This document shows, one piece after another, positions 35,875 through 45,051 of a DNA stretch of 64,000 nucleotides. Position 1 is the stretch's first letter; the number at the start of each line of letters is the position of its first letter. Under the pieces are notes generated by a model that did no database searches, was not told the origin of the DNA, and saw only the letters and a list, made by a program, of their open reading frames with translations. This DNA comes from a bacterium (GTDB lineage: Bacteria; Bacillota; Clostridia; Lachnospirales; Lachnospiraceae): NCBI GenBank assembly GCA_030535455.1, contig JAUNJY010000015.1:1-64000 (forward strand), in the 5' to 3' direction. Made by a program: the position numbers and the translations under genes.

Positions 35875-36447
35875 TTAGATATTTCTTATTCCGGTATTGA
35901 TTAACGATAAAAGCATGCAGTTTAATTTTTCTTCAGAAATGGTCTGATTATTTTTTTGACAGTTGCGCATTACCTGAAAGTAACCAGTTACAATAAAATT
36001 GGTCACAATAATGGCTTCCTCATTAGAGATGTCTAAGTTCTGTTTTATATGTGGTGTCATCAGAGCAACAATTCTATGATAGACATGAGCACATATGATT
36101 TGATAGCTGTCATTGAAAAACAGCCGTTTATAGAGTAAGCGATCTGTTTCGAATAATGTGATTAGATAATATTTGGCAGTTTCAATGGTTATAGTATGAA
36201 ACTCTTCCATTCCCTTTAAAATAATATCATTTGCCTGTGCGATAATGGTATCCTCTAGTTCTGTAAATAGAGAGTCAATACATTCATAATGAAGGTAAAA
36301 GGTCTTTCTATGGATACCGACCCGAGAGGCAAGCTCTGTAATGGTAATCGCATTGTAATCCATTTCAAGAATCATCTCTCGAAAAGTCTCCCTAATTCGT
36401 TCTTTCGTCGAGGCTGGCCTGATGCTTGTTCGAGTTCTTGGTGTCAT
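35875..36447 (-). CDS. TetR/AcrR-family regulator
   Basis: About 190 residues. The N-terminal helix-turn-helix is TetR-type: KERIRETFREMILEMDYNAITITELASRVGIHRKTFYLHY. The C-terminal domain resembles the TetR_C_33/TetR_C_7-like group of small Firmicute regulators (LFETDRLLYKRLFFND). A GGGGG site supports ATG 36447 over the upstream in-frame start at 36474. The likely target is its own promoter or the divergent YtxH gene, because a long inverted repeat lies between them. Confidence 0.88.
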   Translation of the reverse strand: MTPRTRTSIRPASTKERIRETFREMILEMDYNAITITELASRVGIHRKTFYLHYECIDSLFTELEDTIIAQANDIILKGMEEFHTITIETAKYYLITLFETDRLLYKRLFFNDSYQIICAHVYHRIVALMTPHIKQNLDISNEEAIIVTNFIVTGYFQVMRNCQKNNQTISEEKLNCMLLSLINTGIRNI

Positions 36448-36491
36448 TGCATGCGCCCCCTTAAAACGCCACAATTTTACAAAAGTGGTAA

Positions 36492-36550
36492 TTGATTTAT
36501 CGATTCTATTGATTATAATTTAGATAAATCCATAAATCAACATATCGTTA
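36492..36550 (+). promoter_or_regulatory. Promoter of the YtxH gene with inverted repeats (candidate TetR site)
   Basis: TTGATT (36492-36497), 16-base spacer, TATAAT (36514-36519). TTGATTTAT (36492-36500) and ATAAATCAA (36542-36550) are perfect inverted 9-base arms, and GATTTATC (36494) with GATAAATC (36533) form another pair. They bracket the promoter, so a bound TetR-type repressor could silence it. Confidence 0.5.
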
Positions 36551-36627
36551 TAAAGTTACTTGTAGGGAAATATAGGGAAAACGGTATGAAGAGATAAATA
36601 ACATATAGACAGCATGAGGGACAAGAG

Positions 36628-36984
36628 ATGAACTTATTACAAAAAATCGAAGCAAAGAAAAATCAAAAAGCGAAACAAGAAAGAAATAAGAAGATTGCAA
36701 TCGCAACTTCCGGCGTTGCATTAGGAACTGTTGTGGGAGCAGTTGCAGGTGTGCTTGCTGCACCTAAATCAGGAAAAGAAACAATTGCAGATGCAAAAGA
36801 AAACATTGCAGAAGCAAAAGAAAAATTAAGCGAAAACATCAAAAATACAAAGACTAAAGTAACAGAATCTCAAGCAAAGATCAAAGAATACTTAAACAGC
36901 AGAAAATCAGAAGAAGCAGAAGAAGTGGAAGTAGAAATATTTGCATTAGAAGAACAAGCAGAAGCTGAAGATGTAGAGGCGTAA
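36628..36984 (+). CDS. YtxH-domain protein (gas-vesicle/stress-type)
   Basis: A 118-residue protein with one membrane segment near residues 26-48 (IAIATSGVALGTVVGAVAGVLAAP) followed by the YtxH mark PKSGKET and a charged, Lys/Glu-rich amphipathic helix. The end is very acidic. YtxH proteins are general-stress proteins of unclear action. The next gene begins one base after this stop, so the two form a pair. Confidence 0.85.
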   Translation: MNLLQKIEAKKNQKAKQERNKKIAIATSGVALGTVVGAVAGVLAAPKSGKETIADAKENIAEAKEKLSENIKNTKTKVTESQAKIKEYLNSRKSEEAEEVEVEIFALEEQAEAEDVEA

Positions 36985-36985
36985 G

Positions 36986-37318
36986 GTGTATATAGATTTA
37001 AAGATTATTTATGTCATAGCAGCAGTTTTAGCCTGCGTTGCATTGGGATACCTGATTGCAGCATTAAGAAATCTGAATAAGTTTTTAAAGAATGCAAATG
37101 AGTTAGTAGAAGAGAATAAGAAGTCTCTAAATGACTCCATAAAACGAATGCCAAAGGTAGTCGAAAACTGTAACCACATCAGCGAGAATATGAAAGATGT
37201 ATCAGAAGTGGTGACCGATGTTACAGCAGAATTAATTGTGACGAAAGAGAACATGAAATCAAATGTTCAAGTTGTTACTGATCTTTTTGCAATTGTAAAA
37301 AGCGTTCTTGGTAAATAA
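36986..37318 (+). CDS. DUF948-like membrane-anchored coiled-coil protein
   Basis: A 110-residue protein with an N-terminal membrane segment (IIYVIAAVLACVALGYLIAAL) and a long heptad-rich helix with Asn/Glu/Lys (EENKKSLNDSIKRMPKVVENCNHISENMKDVSEVV). This is the layout of DUF948 stress proteins that commonly accompany YtxH proteins. It starts with GTG at 36986, supported by a GAGG site in the end of the previous gene. Confidence 0.72.
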   Translation: MYIDLKIIYVIAAVLACVALGYLIAALRNLNKFLKNANELVEENKKSLNDSIKRMPKVVENCNHISENMKDVSEVVTDVTAELIVTKENMKSNVQVVTDLFAIVKSVLGK

Positions 37319-37330
37319 GAATAAATATAG

Positions 37331-37363
37331 AAAAGGTAGAGATCAAAAAGGTCTCTACCTTTT
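37331..37363 (+). terminator. Intrinsic terminator after the YtxH pair
   Basis: AAAAGGTAGAGA and TCTCTACCTTTT form a near-perfect stem with a short loop. Confidence 0.82.
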
Positions 37364-37421
37364 GTCTGTTTTAGGGTATAATAAGGATCGGAGTACAAAA
37401 CAGAAGTGAGGACAGTTAAGA

Positions 37422-37994
37422 ATGACAGAAAAAGAAAAAATGCTAAATGGACAGCTTTACAGCACGATGGATCAGGAAATCAGAGATTTGCAGCAAAAGG
37501 CTAAGGCATTAACATATGAATACAATATGACAAGACCGGACGAAGGGGAAAAACGTCATAGCATTCTACAAGAGCTATTTGGGGAATGCAGCCCGCTTAC
37601 CTTTATTGAGCCAAGTTTCCGTTGTGATTTTGGATTTAATATTTATACGGAAGGTCTGACAGTGGTGAATTACAACTGCGTCATGTTAGATACCTCTGAA
37701 ATCCGCATTGGTGCCAATGCATTTATCGGACCGGGAACATGCCTTGCTTGTGCAGGACATCCGTTAATTCCGGAAGAAAGAAACCAAGGCTTTGTTGTAT
37801 CTAAGCCAATCACATTAGAAAAAGATGTCTGGATTGGAGCCAACTGCACAGTAGTTGGTGGTGTTACGATTGGAGAAGGCAGCATGATTGGTGCAGGTTC
37901 CGTAGTAACTAGGGATATCCCGGCAGGCGTCGTGGCAGCAGGAAATCCTTGCAGAGTAATACGAAAAGTAACTGAGGCGGACAAAGTCTTATAA
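37422..37994 (+). CDS. maa: Maltose/galactoside O-acetyltransferase family protein
   Basis: A 190-residue left-handed beta-helix acetyltransferase of the Maa/LacA group. The N-terminal Mac domain is MTEKEKMLNGQLYSTMDQEI..., and the hexapeptide repeats end in IGAGSVVTRDIPAGVVAAGNPCRVIRKV. The catalytic His lies in CAGHPL. It transfers acetyl from acetyl-CoA to a sugar hydroxyl, possibly for detoxification. Monocistronic, with terminators on both sides. Confidence 0.95.
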   Translation: MTEKEKMLNGQLYSTMDQEIRDLQQKAKALTYEYNMTRPDEGEKRHSILQELFGECSPLTFIEPSFRCDFGFNIYTEGLTVVNYNCVMLDTSEIRIGANAFIGPGTCLACAGHPLIPEERNQGFVVSKPITLEKDVWIGANCTVVGGVTIGEGSMIGAGSVVTRDIPAGVVAAGNPCRVIRKVTEADKVL

Positions 37995-38014
37995 CCATAT
38001 AGTATTCAATAAAA

Positions 38015-38056
38015 ATAGGCCAAGTACCTAGATCGTTAAGGTACTTGGCCTATTTT
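38015..38056. terminator. Bidirectional terminator between maa and the FliK-like gene
   Basis: TAGGCCAAGTACCT (38017-38030) and AGGTACTTGGCCTA (38039-38052) form a long stem flanked by A-rich and T-rich sides, suiting both convergent genes. Confidence 0.82.
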
Positions 38057-38077
38057 GGTGTAATAGGAAAGTTTTCT

Positions 38078-39961
38078 TTATGCCCTGATATCAAAAGAGT
38101 AGCGCTTGATTGGAGCGCTTGCTGCCTCTTGATCCACAATATCTTTTATGATATTAACTTCTTTTTGCTGTTCATAGAACTCGGTACTGATGGTAAAGCC
38201 TTTTTCTGCTAGTGATTTACGAAGGCCATCGCTGTTTCTTTGAAGAAGGGCGCGGGTCTCTTTGTCTTGTACATAAAACTTGGTGTGTACATTTTGAGCC
38301 GTAAGAGAAAGATGAATGTCTAACGGTCCCAAATGATCCATATCAAGGTGCAGCAGCACTGAAATATCTTTGGTACCGCTTGCTAGCTTTTTCTTATTGG
38401 TATATACATAAAGGTCCCCATGGGTTACTTGTTCTTTTAACTTTATAGGTAACTGTATATACGTAAATAGTTTATTGAAGTCCTGCATAAAGTCCAGATT
38501 TTGCTTTAAGCCATTCATCTTTTCACTTAAATGAGGATTATTTAATTCATTGGCTGTAGCGGAAGTAATCTTTGCTAAGTCCTCCATCTTATCCGACAGG
38601 GAGTTATAGAGCTTTGTAATGCTGTCTGGGTCTTCTAAAATCTGTTCAGGCGTAATGGTAAATACTTTCTCCATGGCCTTACTCATAAGCTTGGTAAAAC
38701 TATGCTTTCCAAATAAGGAGCGTAGGCTCTGTTCGTGTTCCGGCTGTGTATAGGCAGCAAGTAAGGAGCAGAGATCCCCCTGTGTCATCTCACCGTTACT
38801 GATCCTTGCAGCATCCTTGATACTTAAAGGAAGGTCCGACATGGTATCTAACAGCTCTTTTCGTTCTACGGTATTCAGCAAACTTGAAAGCTCTTCATTT
38901 TCCAGCTGCAACTGGTTAAGCTGGTCAAATAAGTCAAAGACTAACGGGGTTCGAAACTGTGCCAGGTTTTCGGGAGCAGTGGTGCTTGCCAAAGTAATGG
39001 CCTCAGATAAATGCTGTACGGTCTCTCGAAGGGAAGCCGTACCATCTTGAAGAGCGGTGACATAGTCTTCACTAAGCTCTAAGGAAGAAAATAACTTCAT
39101 AAGCTGTTTTAGTTCTCTTCCGGATAAGGAAACGGGAAGGTCATTGCCGTTCCTTTCGTTAATTGTAGTGAACGTAGCTTCATTTTCTGCAAGTTCTTCT
39201 GAAAGTGTATCCACATAGTCTTCTGCAGGTTCCGTGATTTCTGGAACAATCTCCTCAATGGTCAGATCTGCCGGTGCAATATCTAAAAAGTCAAACACTG
39301 CATTTGCCAGGTTTAAGAAACTGGAAGAGTTTTCTCTGATAGCAGCACTTTTGATCAGAATATCCAGTTCTGTTCCAATCTGATCGATATGTTCCATCAG
39401 ACGGTGGTCAAATTGCTTATATTGATCGAACTTGGTAAGATATCCTTCCTCTAACTCCACCCCATTTTTTATCAGGTAGACAATGGTATCAATATCAGCA
39501 TTGGGATACTGCTCCGCTTTCACTAGAATTTGATTGATCATCTCTTTGTTAATAGGAAGCTTGTGATAAAGAAGTTCCTTTACAACCTGGTGATTGACTT
39601 CATTGATTGGAAGCTCGGCCTCTTCTAACGCCTTTGCAATTGTCTGATCCTTTGCGGATATATTGGTATTTAATTTCTTAAGGATCATCTTCGATCCAGT
39701 ATTTTCGGTTATTTTAAATGCGGCAACGTCGCCAATGGAAACTTCGTTGGTTCCTTCTAGCTCTGCAACTACCGTTTGACGGTTGGCAAGCTTTAGTTTG
39801 ATGAAACCAGGACGTAAGTCGGTCACAAGCCCACGAATAATTTCATTTTTGGCAAGTGAGATTGGCTGGTTGCTCGTATTGGCTTTCTTAATTAATGCTC
39901 TTGCAGCCTGCATATTGGTGTTGGACTGCATGCGTGATTGTGGTTTTTGAATGGTATCCAT
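38078..39961 (-). CDS. Flagellar hook-length control (FliK)-like protein, orphan
   Basis: About 627 residues, starting MDTIQKPQSRMQSNTNMQAA with an AAGGAG site; the frame is open further upstream to 40096 but without support. The long helical, acidic middle is typical of FliK rulers, and the C-terminal ~110 residues (FTYIQLPIKLKEQVTHGDLYV... DMDHLGPLDIHLSLTAQNV) resemble the Flg_hook/FliK C-terminal domain. No other flagellar gene is in the window. It may be a secreted-substrate-switch relative, or a protein of the same fold with another role. Confidence 0.65.
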   Translation of the reverse strand: MDTIQKPQSRMQSNTNMQAARALIKKANTSNQPISLAKNEIIRGLVTDLRPGFIKLKLANRQTVVAELEGTNEVSIGDVAAFKITENTGSKMILKKLNTNISAKDQTIAKALEEAELPINEVNHQVVKELLYHKLPINKEMINQILVKAEQYPNADIDTIVYLIKNGVELEEGYLTKFDQYKQFDHRLMEHIDQIGTELDILIKSAAIRENSSSFLNLANAVFDFLDIAPADLTIEEIVPEITEPAEDYVDTLSEELAENEATFTTINERNGNDLPVSLSGRELKQLMKLFSSLELSEDYVTALQDGTASLRETVQHLSEAITLASTTAPENLAQFRTPLVFDLFDQLNQLQLENEELSSLLNTVERKELLDTMSDLPLSIKDAARISNGEMTQGDLCSLLAAYTQPEHEQSLRSLFGKHSFTKLMSKAMEKVFTITPEQILEDPDSITKLYNSLSDKMEDLAKITSATANELNNPHLSEKMNGLKQNLDFMQDFNKLFTYIQLPIKLKEQVTHGDLYVYTNKKKLASGTKDISVLLHLDMDHLGPLDIHLSLTAQNVHTKFYVQDKETRALLQRNSDGLRKSLAEKGFTISTEFYEQQKEVNIIKDIVDQEAASAPIKRYSFDIRA

Positions 39962-40003
39962 GTTGTGTGTTCTCCTTTTGGTTGTATGTAACCATCTAGT
40001 CTT

Positions 40004-40032
40004 ATTATCGACAAAAAATACTATTTTGACAA
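40004..40032 (-). promoter_or_regulatory. Promoter of the FliK-like gene
   Basis: On the minus strand TTGTCA (40027-40032), 17-base spacer and GATAAT (40004-40009). It lies about 45 bases upstream of the start at 39961, fitting the shorter gene start. Confidence 0.6.
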
Positions 40033-40062
40033 GATGAAAGATTGGAAGAAGAGAGAAGTAAG

Positions 40063-40122
40063 TTGCTAAAGATGAAAAAGTACTATATAATACCAAAAGT
40101 ACGTGCTGTATTATCAGTACTT
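40063..40122 (+). promoter_or_regulatory. Promoter and inverted repeat of the LolD/MacB-like operon
   Basis: TTGCTA (40063-40068), 17-base spacer, TATAAT (40086-40091). Just downstream AAGTAC (40097-40102) and GTACTT (40117-40122) are inverted arms separated by 14 bases, a candidate operator in the leader. Confidence 0.6.
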
Positions 40123-40148
40123 ACGACTTAATTGAAAGGAAACAAACG

Positions 40149-40817
40149 ATGGGCATTATACATATGGAAGATATTTACAAAGAGTACCGAAGTGGTGATG
40201 GACTTGTAAATGCATTAAATGGCGTCTCTTTAGACATTAATAAGGGGGAGTTTGTAGCCATTACAGGAACATCCGGAAGTGGAAAATCCACCTTACTAAA
40301 TATTTTAGGAGGATTAGAAAGAGAAACAAGAGGAGAAGTTTATTACAATAAGCAAAGTGTTGCAAAGTATTCAAAACTATCAGAGTATAGGAGGGAAAAC
40401 ATCGGTTTTGTATTTCAGTCATTTAATCTGCTTCCAATCCTCACGGTAGAAGAAAATATTTGTCTGCCACTGCTAATAAGAGGAGAAGAAATCTCCCAAA
40501 CAAGAGTAGATGAAGTAATTAAGCGACTGAATTTAGATAATAAGAGAAAGACGTTATCAAAACAGCTTTCTGGAGGAGAACAGCAGCGTACAGCCATTGG
40601 AAGAGCAATTATATCAAAACCGCAAATCTTACTGGCAGATGAGCCAACCGGTAATTTGGATAGTGTAAATACAAAACGCATTATGGAATTGTTAAGAGAA
40701 ATGAATGAAGAAGGACAAACAATCGTAATGGTCACCCATGATACTTCCATTGCTGCTAGCTGTAGTAGAAACATAGTCCTGGAAGACGGAAAAATCATAG
40801 AAGATATATATAGATAA
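40149..40817 (+). CDS. ABC transporter ATP-binding protein, LolD/MacB type
   Basis: A 222-residue ATPase of the type VII ABC group. Walker A GTSGSGKST, Q-loop VFQSFNLLP, signature LSGGEQQR, Walker B ILLADEPTGNLDS and switch His VTHD are present. It is 28 bases upstream of a large FtsX-type permease and is its energy partner. Confidence 0.95.
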   Translation: MGIIHMEDIYKEYRSGDGLVNALNGVSLDINKGEFVAITGTSGSGKSTLLNILGGLERETRGEVYYNKQSVAKYSKLSEYRRENIGFVFQSFNLLPILTVEENICLPLLIRGEEISQTRVDEVIKRLNLDNKRKTLSKQLSGGEQQRTAIGRAIISKPQILLADEPTGNLDSVNTKRIMELLREMNEEGQTIVMVTHDTSIAASCSRNIVLEDGKIIEDIYR

Positions 40818-40845
40818 CCCATAAGGGTTGTACGGAGGATTTACA

Positions 40846-43425
40846 ATGAAGAGCAGGAAGTTAATATGGTTTATGGCGTTAAGAAACTGCTTTCGAGATA
40901 AGAAGAACTTTATGATACTAGTGCTTGGGATTTCCATCTCAATCGCAATTATTATCATGGGCTCTGCATCGAATAACCGATTGATGGATACGCAGCTGGA
41001 GACGACAAGACAAATCACTGGTGACTGGCATATGGCCTTTTTATATGAGGATGAAACTGCACTGGATAAGATCAGGGAACTTGATGGTGTAAAGCAAGTC
41101 TATTCCTGTTTTTACATACCGGATGTATATGATGAGACAGAGAACGATTGTTTTCAAATGCTTGCGATTGGAGACAACGAAATGGATCACTTTATTGAAA
41201 TCAGTCAGGGGAAATATCCTGTAAATCAATTAGAGATAGTATTGCCACAGTGGTATTTAGACAAGTATCAGATTTCAGAGTTACCATATGACATATGCTT
41301 ATTAGGAGAAAAGATGAGCATCGTTGGCTCTTTTCAATGTGATTATAAAAAAACAAGCAGTCAAATTCCTTTATACCTATCATATGAGGAAAATAAGGAA
41401 TTAAAACAGTACTCCAAACTGCAACTACCTTGGGGAAGCGTCTTTGCTTCAGAAGAAAAGAATTTGGAAGAAACAGAAACAATGATTACATTGGTCTCAT
41501 TAAAAGAGAAGACAGATGTAAGCAGAATAGAAAGTGAAATTGAAAAAATTCCTGGAGTAGGTCCATTTCCAGTAAAAGAGGCATATGGAATTACAGAATA
41601 TGAAAAGCAAAAAACGGCTTGGTTTAATGGAGAATTGATTTCTGTACAGAACTTAAAAAATGCAGGTGAATTAACAACACATGGTGTATATGGAGGACAA
41701 AAAAGAATTGCTAACATATATGAGCTGATTATAGTTGCTGTAACTGTGTTATTTCTGCTAACCCTTATAAATTTAAAGAAGAAAGAGCTCTTGTTTCAGT
41801 CAGGACTTCTAAAGGCAATGGGTATAAATTCATTAGAACTGATTGGTATAGGCCTTATCTATATGGGTTTGGTAATGGGGGCAGCAGCAGTAGGCGGAGT
41901 TCTGCTGGGATTTGGTATTTGCGCAATCTCCAAGTCATTTCAGTATATAAAGATAGGATCTGTAATAATTGATATCGGTATTGTAATCGTGAGTTCTATC
42001 CTATCAAGTATAATCCTTATGATCTATTCCCTTATCGTAACTCCGCTACAGTCAATACGCGAAGGCAGTTCAGATGTGGGCGCGCATACTAGCAGTGTCA
42101 GAGTGTCTGGACTAATCAATCATAGACGAGGGTTTAATGCACGATATTCTTTAAGAAATATGAGTCTTCACAAGGGAAGATATGTGGGACTTACCTTGGT
42201 GGTTGCATTACTGTTTACGTTATTTGTTACAAGTCTTACGATAGTGAGTTTAAATAAGATGACAGGGAATGGAAGAGAAAAGTATGAGTACGATATATTG
42301 ATCAAAAGAGACAATAGTGAAGATGCAGCAGAGGATCCCCTTCTTCTTACAAGTTTGAACCAGATAGAAGGCGTCGAAGAGATACTGGCACCGCTGTGTT
42401 ATAACCATAGCATTGAAGAAGAAGCATCTGAGCTTATTGTAAAAATACCGAGAGAAAAATTAGATTATGTATTAGAACAAAAGCTACTCTTGGCCAATTA
42501 TAATTCTTATGTCGAGAATGATTATCCCTATGTTATGAGTAACACAGGAGTTGTAGGATGCAGTGCTGAAGAGTTGGAGTATTTAAAACAATACATGGTC
42601 GAGGGCAATATCGAGGATATGTATGATGGCGATAAGGAATATGTCTTATTGCCAAAATATTTTGAGTCATATGAAAACAGTGCTATTTCCATGACAAAAT
42701 ACAACGTAGGGGATACCATTGAATTATGTCTTACAAAGGAAGGAACAAATCAGCTGGATCCAGAATTTTCAGTATCAAAGACCTTTACCATTGCTGGATT
42801 TGTTGATACCAATCCATTCTATATGAGCAATGGAGTCAGCAGTGAGTTTTCCGTTATACTTAATGCTGCCCAGCTTCAGAAAATGGTTCCTGGAAGTAGG
42901 GATTATATTTATATGAAGGTTAATGATGCCCAGTATAAAGGTGTAGAGGAACAATTAAACAAGCTTGCATTACAAAATAAGGGATATTCCATTAAGAATG
43001 CAAGGGAAGATCAATTTGATATTGATATAAATAAACAAGCAGAAAAAGCGCAACAAGAAGTAATGGCATTGATCGTGATTGGAACAAGCTTGATTATATT
43101 AATTGCCATTGCAAACCTTATTTTCGTCAAAAAGATGCTACGTAAAGATGAATTAAGGCTGCTAAGAATAGTAGGACTTCCTGCAAAAATGATTCGTAGA
43201 ATTGACGTGTATGAAACAATAGTCTGGAATGGAGCTGGGGTTTTACTTGGTATGTTGCTCTCTTTGCTTATTATGAAGCAACTTGAGCTGGATTTGCTAT
43301 ATACGAAACTAACAAATATTCCTTGGGCTATATGGGCAGGTGTTGCATTGTCCTTAGTAAGCATTAGTATTGCACTTTCAATGGCCACAAGTGTGTATTT
43401 AGAAAAACAACTGGATATAGAATAG
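40846..43425 (+). CDS. FtsX-family ABC transporter permease
   Basis: About 859 residues with an N-terminal membrane anchor, a large extracellular domain, and two FtsX membrane blocks, near 285-400 (IANIYELIIVAVTVLFLLTLINL) and 770-860 (VMALIVIGTSLIILIAIANLIFVKKMLRKDELRLLRIVG). The double FtsX layout is that of MacB/YknZ or BceB-like exporters. GGAGGA at 40834-40839 fixes ATG 40846. With the ATPase at 40149 and VanZ at 43460 it forms an operon, suggesting a cell-envelope or antibiotic defence function; substrate unknown. Confidence 0.92.
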   Translation: MKSRKLIWFMALRNCFRDKKNFMILVLGISISIAIIIMGSASNNRLMDTQLETTRQITGDWHMAFLYEDETALDKIRELDGVKQVYSCFYIPDVYDETENDCFQMLAIGDNEMDHFIEISQGKYPVNQLEIVLPQWYLDKYQISELPYDICLLGEKMSIVGSFQCDYKKTSSQIPLYLSYEENKELKQYSKLQLPWGSVFASEEKNLEETETMITLVSLKEKTDVSRIESEIEKIPGVGPFPVKEAYGITEYEKQKTAWFNGELISVQNLKNAGELTTHGVYGGQKRIANIYELIIVAVTVLFLLTLINLKKKELLFQSGLLKAMGINSLELIGIGLIYMGLVMGAAAVGGVLLGFGICAISKSFQYIKIGSVIIDIGIVIVSSILSSIILMIYSLIVTPLQSIREGSSDVGAHTSSVRVSGLINHRRGFNARYSLRNMSLHKGRYVGLTLVVALLFTLFVTSLTIVSLNKMTGNGREKYEYDILIKRDNSEDAAEDPLLLTSLNQIEGVEEILAPLCYNHSIEEEASELIVKIPREKLDYVLEQKLLLANYNSYVENDYPYVMSNTGVVGCSAEELEYLKQYMVEGNIEDMYDGDKEYVLLPKYFESYENSAISMTKYNVGDTIELCLTKEGTNQLDPEFSVSKTFTIAGFVDTNPFYMSNGVSSEFSVILNAAQLQKMVPGSRDYIYMKVNDAQYKGVEEQLNKLALQNKGYSIKNAREDQFDIDINKQAEKAQQEVMALIVIGTSLIILIAIANLIFVKKMLRKDELRLLRIVGLPAKMIRRIDVYETIVWNGAGVLLGMLLSLLIMKQLELDLLYTKLTNIPWAIWAGVALSLVSISIALSMATSVYLEKQLDIE

Positions 43426-43459
43426 GCTTGATTTATTGCAGTGATGAAAGAGGAGAATT

Positions 43460-44065
43460 ATGGTTTTAGATTTGAGTGGAAGAAGTTTTATATATGCCTA
43501 TTTAATAATCTTGCTATTTGCTTATGGCTGGTATAGCGTTCATAAGAATATAAAATATAGATATTGGCTTTTGGCCATTTTTATGTTTTATATTCTATAT
43601 GTGATCAAGCTGACCTTTCTTCCAATGTATATTAATCTGGATGGAACTTTCTCAGAGCTTGCTAGTCTGGGAAATGAAAATAATGTGTATTTGCAGTTAA
43701 TGCCTTTTAAAAGTATCCGCGGATTATGGAATGGGGCATATTGGTTTGTTCAGATTGCAGGAAATATAGTGCTGTTATTACCGTTTCCTATGTTTATTGA
43801 AGTATTTCATTATGATAAAAACATAAAGTGTAGAAAGTTAATCCTAATAGGTGTTTTTTCTAGTTTGATAATTGAGATAACGCAATTTATATTTAATAGT
43901 ATTGTAAAATACCCAAATAGAGTAACTGACATAGATGATCTGATATTAAATAGTATTGGAATTGTGATTGGAGCTTGTATTATAAAAAATCTAAAGAATA
44001 AGGAATGGTTTGATCGCATAGTCCGAATACTTATTTTGAAAGATAAAAAGAGTTTTATAAATTAG
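43460..44065 (+). CDS. VanZ-family membrane protein
   Basis: A 201-residue membrane protein with about five hydrophobic segments. The VanZ-type marks are FLPMYINLDG, the NVYLQLMPFKSIRG segment, the conserved GNIVLLLPFPMFIE and the end ELI(I)E(I)TQFIF...RVTDIDDLILNSIGIVIG. VanZ proteins give low-level teicoplanin or lipoglycopeptide resistance by an unclear mechanism. It sits 34 bases after the ABC permease gene and shares its terminator. Confidence 0.93.
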   Translation: MVLDLSGRSFIYAYLIILLFAYGWYSVHKNIKYRYWLLAIFMFYILYVIKLTFLPMYINLDGTFSELASLGNENNVYLQLMPFKSIRGLWNGAYWFVQIAGNIVLLLPFPMFIEVFHYDKNIKCRKLILIGVFSSLIIEITQFIFNSIVKYPNRVTDIDDLILNSIGIVIGACIIKNLKNKEWFDRIVRILILKDKKSFIN

Positions 44066-44077
44066 GCAGAGAAGAGG

Positions 44078-44126
44078 CCGAACTTTTATTTGTGATTACG
44101 ATTATGAATGAAAAGTTCGGTTTTTC
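44078..44126 (+). terminator. Intrinsic terminator after the VanZ gene
   Basis: CCGAACTTTTATT (44078-44090) pairs with AATGAAAAGTTCGG (44107-44120), followed by TTTTTC. Confidence 0.85.
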
Positions 44127-44276
44127 TAGTTTGGTAGGAATTATAAGAGCAACGAAAAAACTAATAATAATGTAACATTAAATTGAATTTTTACCATTAT
44201 CTTGATATTATGGAGATATTCATGGAATAAATCTATGCTAATGTCGGATATACATAAAGAAAAGGACGTATTACAT

Positions 44277-44888
44277 ATGAAAAAGAGAAAAATTAAAATA
44301 GCGATTATCAGTATAGTTAGTTTGTTAGGACTTGCAGGTATGTCTATACTTATAATGCATTATATACTTGGAATGGAGATTTGGCCATTTGAGAAAAAAT
44401 CGGATGCAAATGAAAAAGTTGAGATTATAACTGAGACATATCCTACGGAGATTATTATTTTAGGAAACAGTGTTGGAATTCCTGAGGAATATCATGCTCA
44501 CTATATTTCAGAAATATCAGAAGAAAATCTAACATCAAATGGGGGATACAAGTTTTCCATTTTGGTCATTAATGATTTAGATGGAACGATACAATTAAGC
44601 TCCAGTGATTGGGATATAATTGAAAAATTCGTAAGCGACAAAACTAATTTCTATTATTTAGGAAATCAATATTTTGATAAAATCAAAACATTAGGTTTTT
44701 ATACAGATGATTTACCGGATACGGACTTATCTATTGTTTATCTACATGAAAAGAAAGAGTCTTTTCCAATGTATGGTATGTGGACAAAAGAATCTAACCA
44801 GTTATATGAAGAGAAGAATTCAAAGTTATTGTCTGATGTATTGATACATTCATTTATAGCAGATGTAATCAAGCCTAATGTAAAATAA
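44277..44888 (+). CDS. Hypothetical membrane-anchored protein, 203 aa
   Basis: I do not recognise this protein. It has a Lys-rich N-terminus (MKKRKIKIAI), one membrane segment (about 8-30) and a soluble outside domain with KFSILVINDLDGTIQLSSSDWDIIEKFV and KTNFYYLGNQYFDKIK. AAAGGA before ATG 44277 supports this start; an earlier in-frame start at 44202 has no ribosome site. It lies between two terminators. Its AT-rich composition matches the ABC gene downstream. Function unknown. Confidence 0.6.
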   Translation: MKKRKIKIAIISIVSLLGLAGMSILIMHYILGMEIWPFEKKSDANEKVEIITETYPTEIIILGNSVGIPEEYHAHYISEISEENLTSNGGYKFSILVINDLDGTIQLSSSDWDIIEKFVSDKTNFYYLGNQYFDKIKTLGFYTDDLPDTDLSIVYLHEKKESFPMYGMWTKESNQLYEEKNSKLLSDVLIHSFIADVIKPNVK

Positions 44889-44900
44889 TTTTATTACTTT

Positions 44901-44936
44901 CTAGAGAACAACCAGTGTTGTTCTCTAGTTTTATTT
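44901..44936 (+). terminator. Intrinsic terminator
   Basis: CTAGAGAACAAC (44901-44912) and GTTGTTCTCTAG (44917-44928) form a perfect 12-bp stem with loop CAGT, followed by TTTTATTT. Confidence 0.9.
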
Positions 44937-44937
44937 A

Positions 44938-45036
44938 TGCGAACAACTGGCCAAAGTCATGTGAACATGACCTTGGTGAGTGTTGCGATAACCAGAGAAA
45001 CTGGCAAAGCGTTTTTCTTCTGGTTTATGCTAATGA
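44938..45036. repeat. Dispersed post-terminator repeat, family B copy 4
   Basis: Directly after a terminator. The block CAAAGTCATGTGAACATGACCTTG (44952-44975) matches 50491-50514 with few differences and is itself a hairpin; the next part contains a second hairpin between AACCAGA and TCTGGTT (about 44999-45027). It has no coding frame. Confidence 0.5.
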
Positions 45037-45051
45037 AGATGAGGTAAGCTT

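Noticed and set aside
39962-40096. 45-residue N-terminal extension of the FliK-like protein
   Set aside because: The predicted promoter (40004-40032) is inside it, and an AAGGAG site precedes the shorter start.
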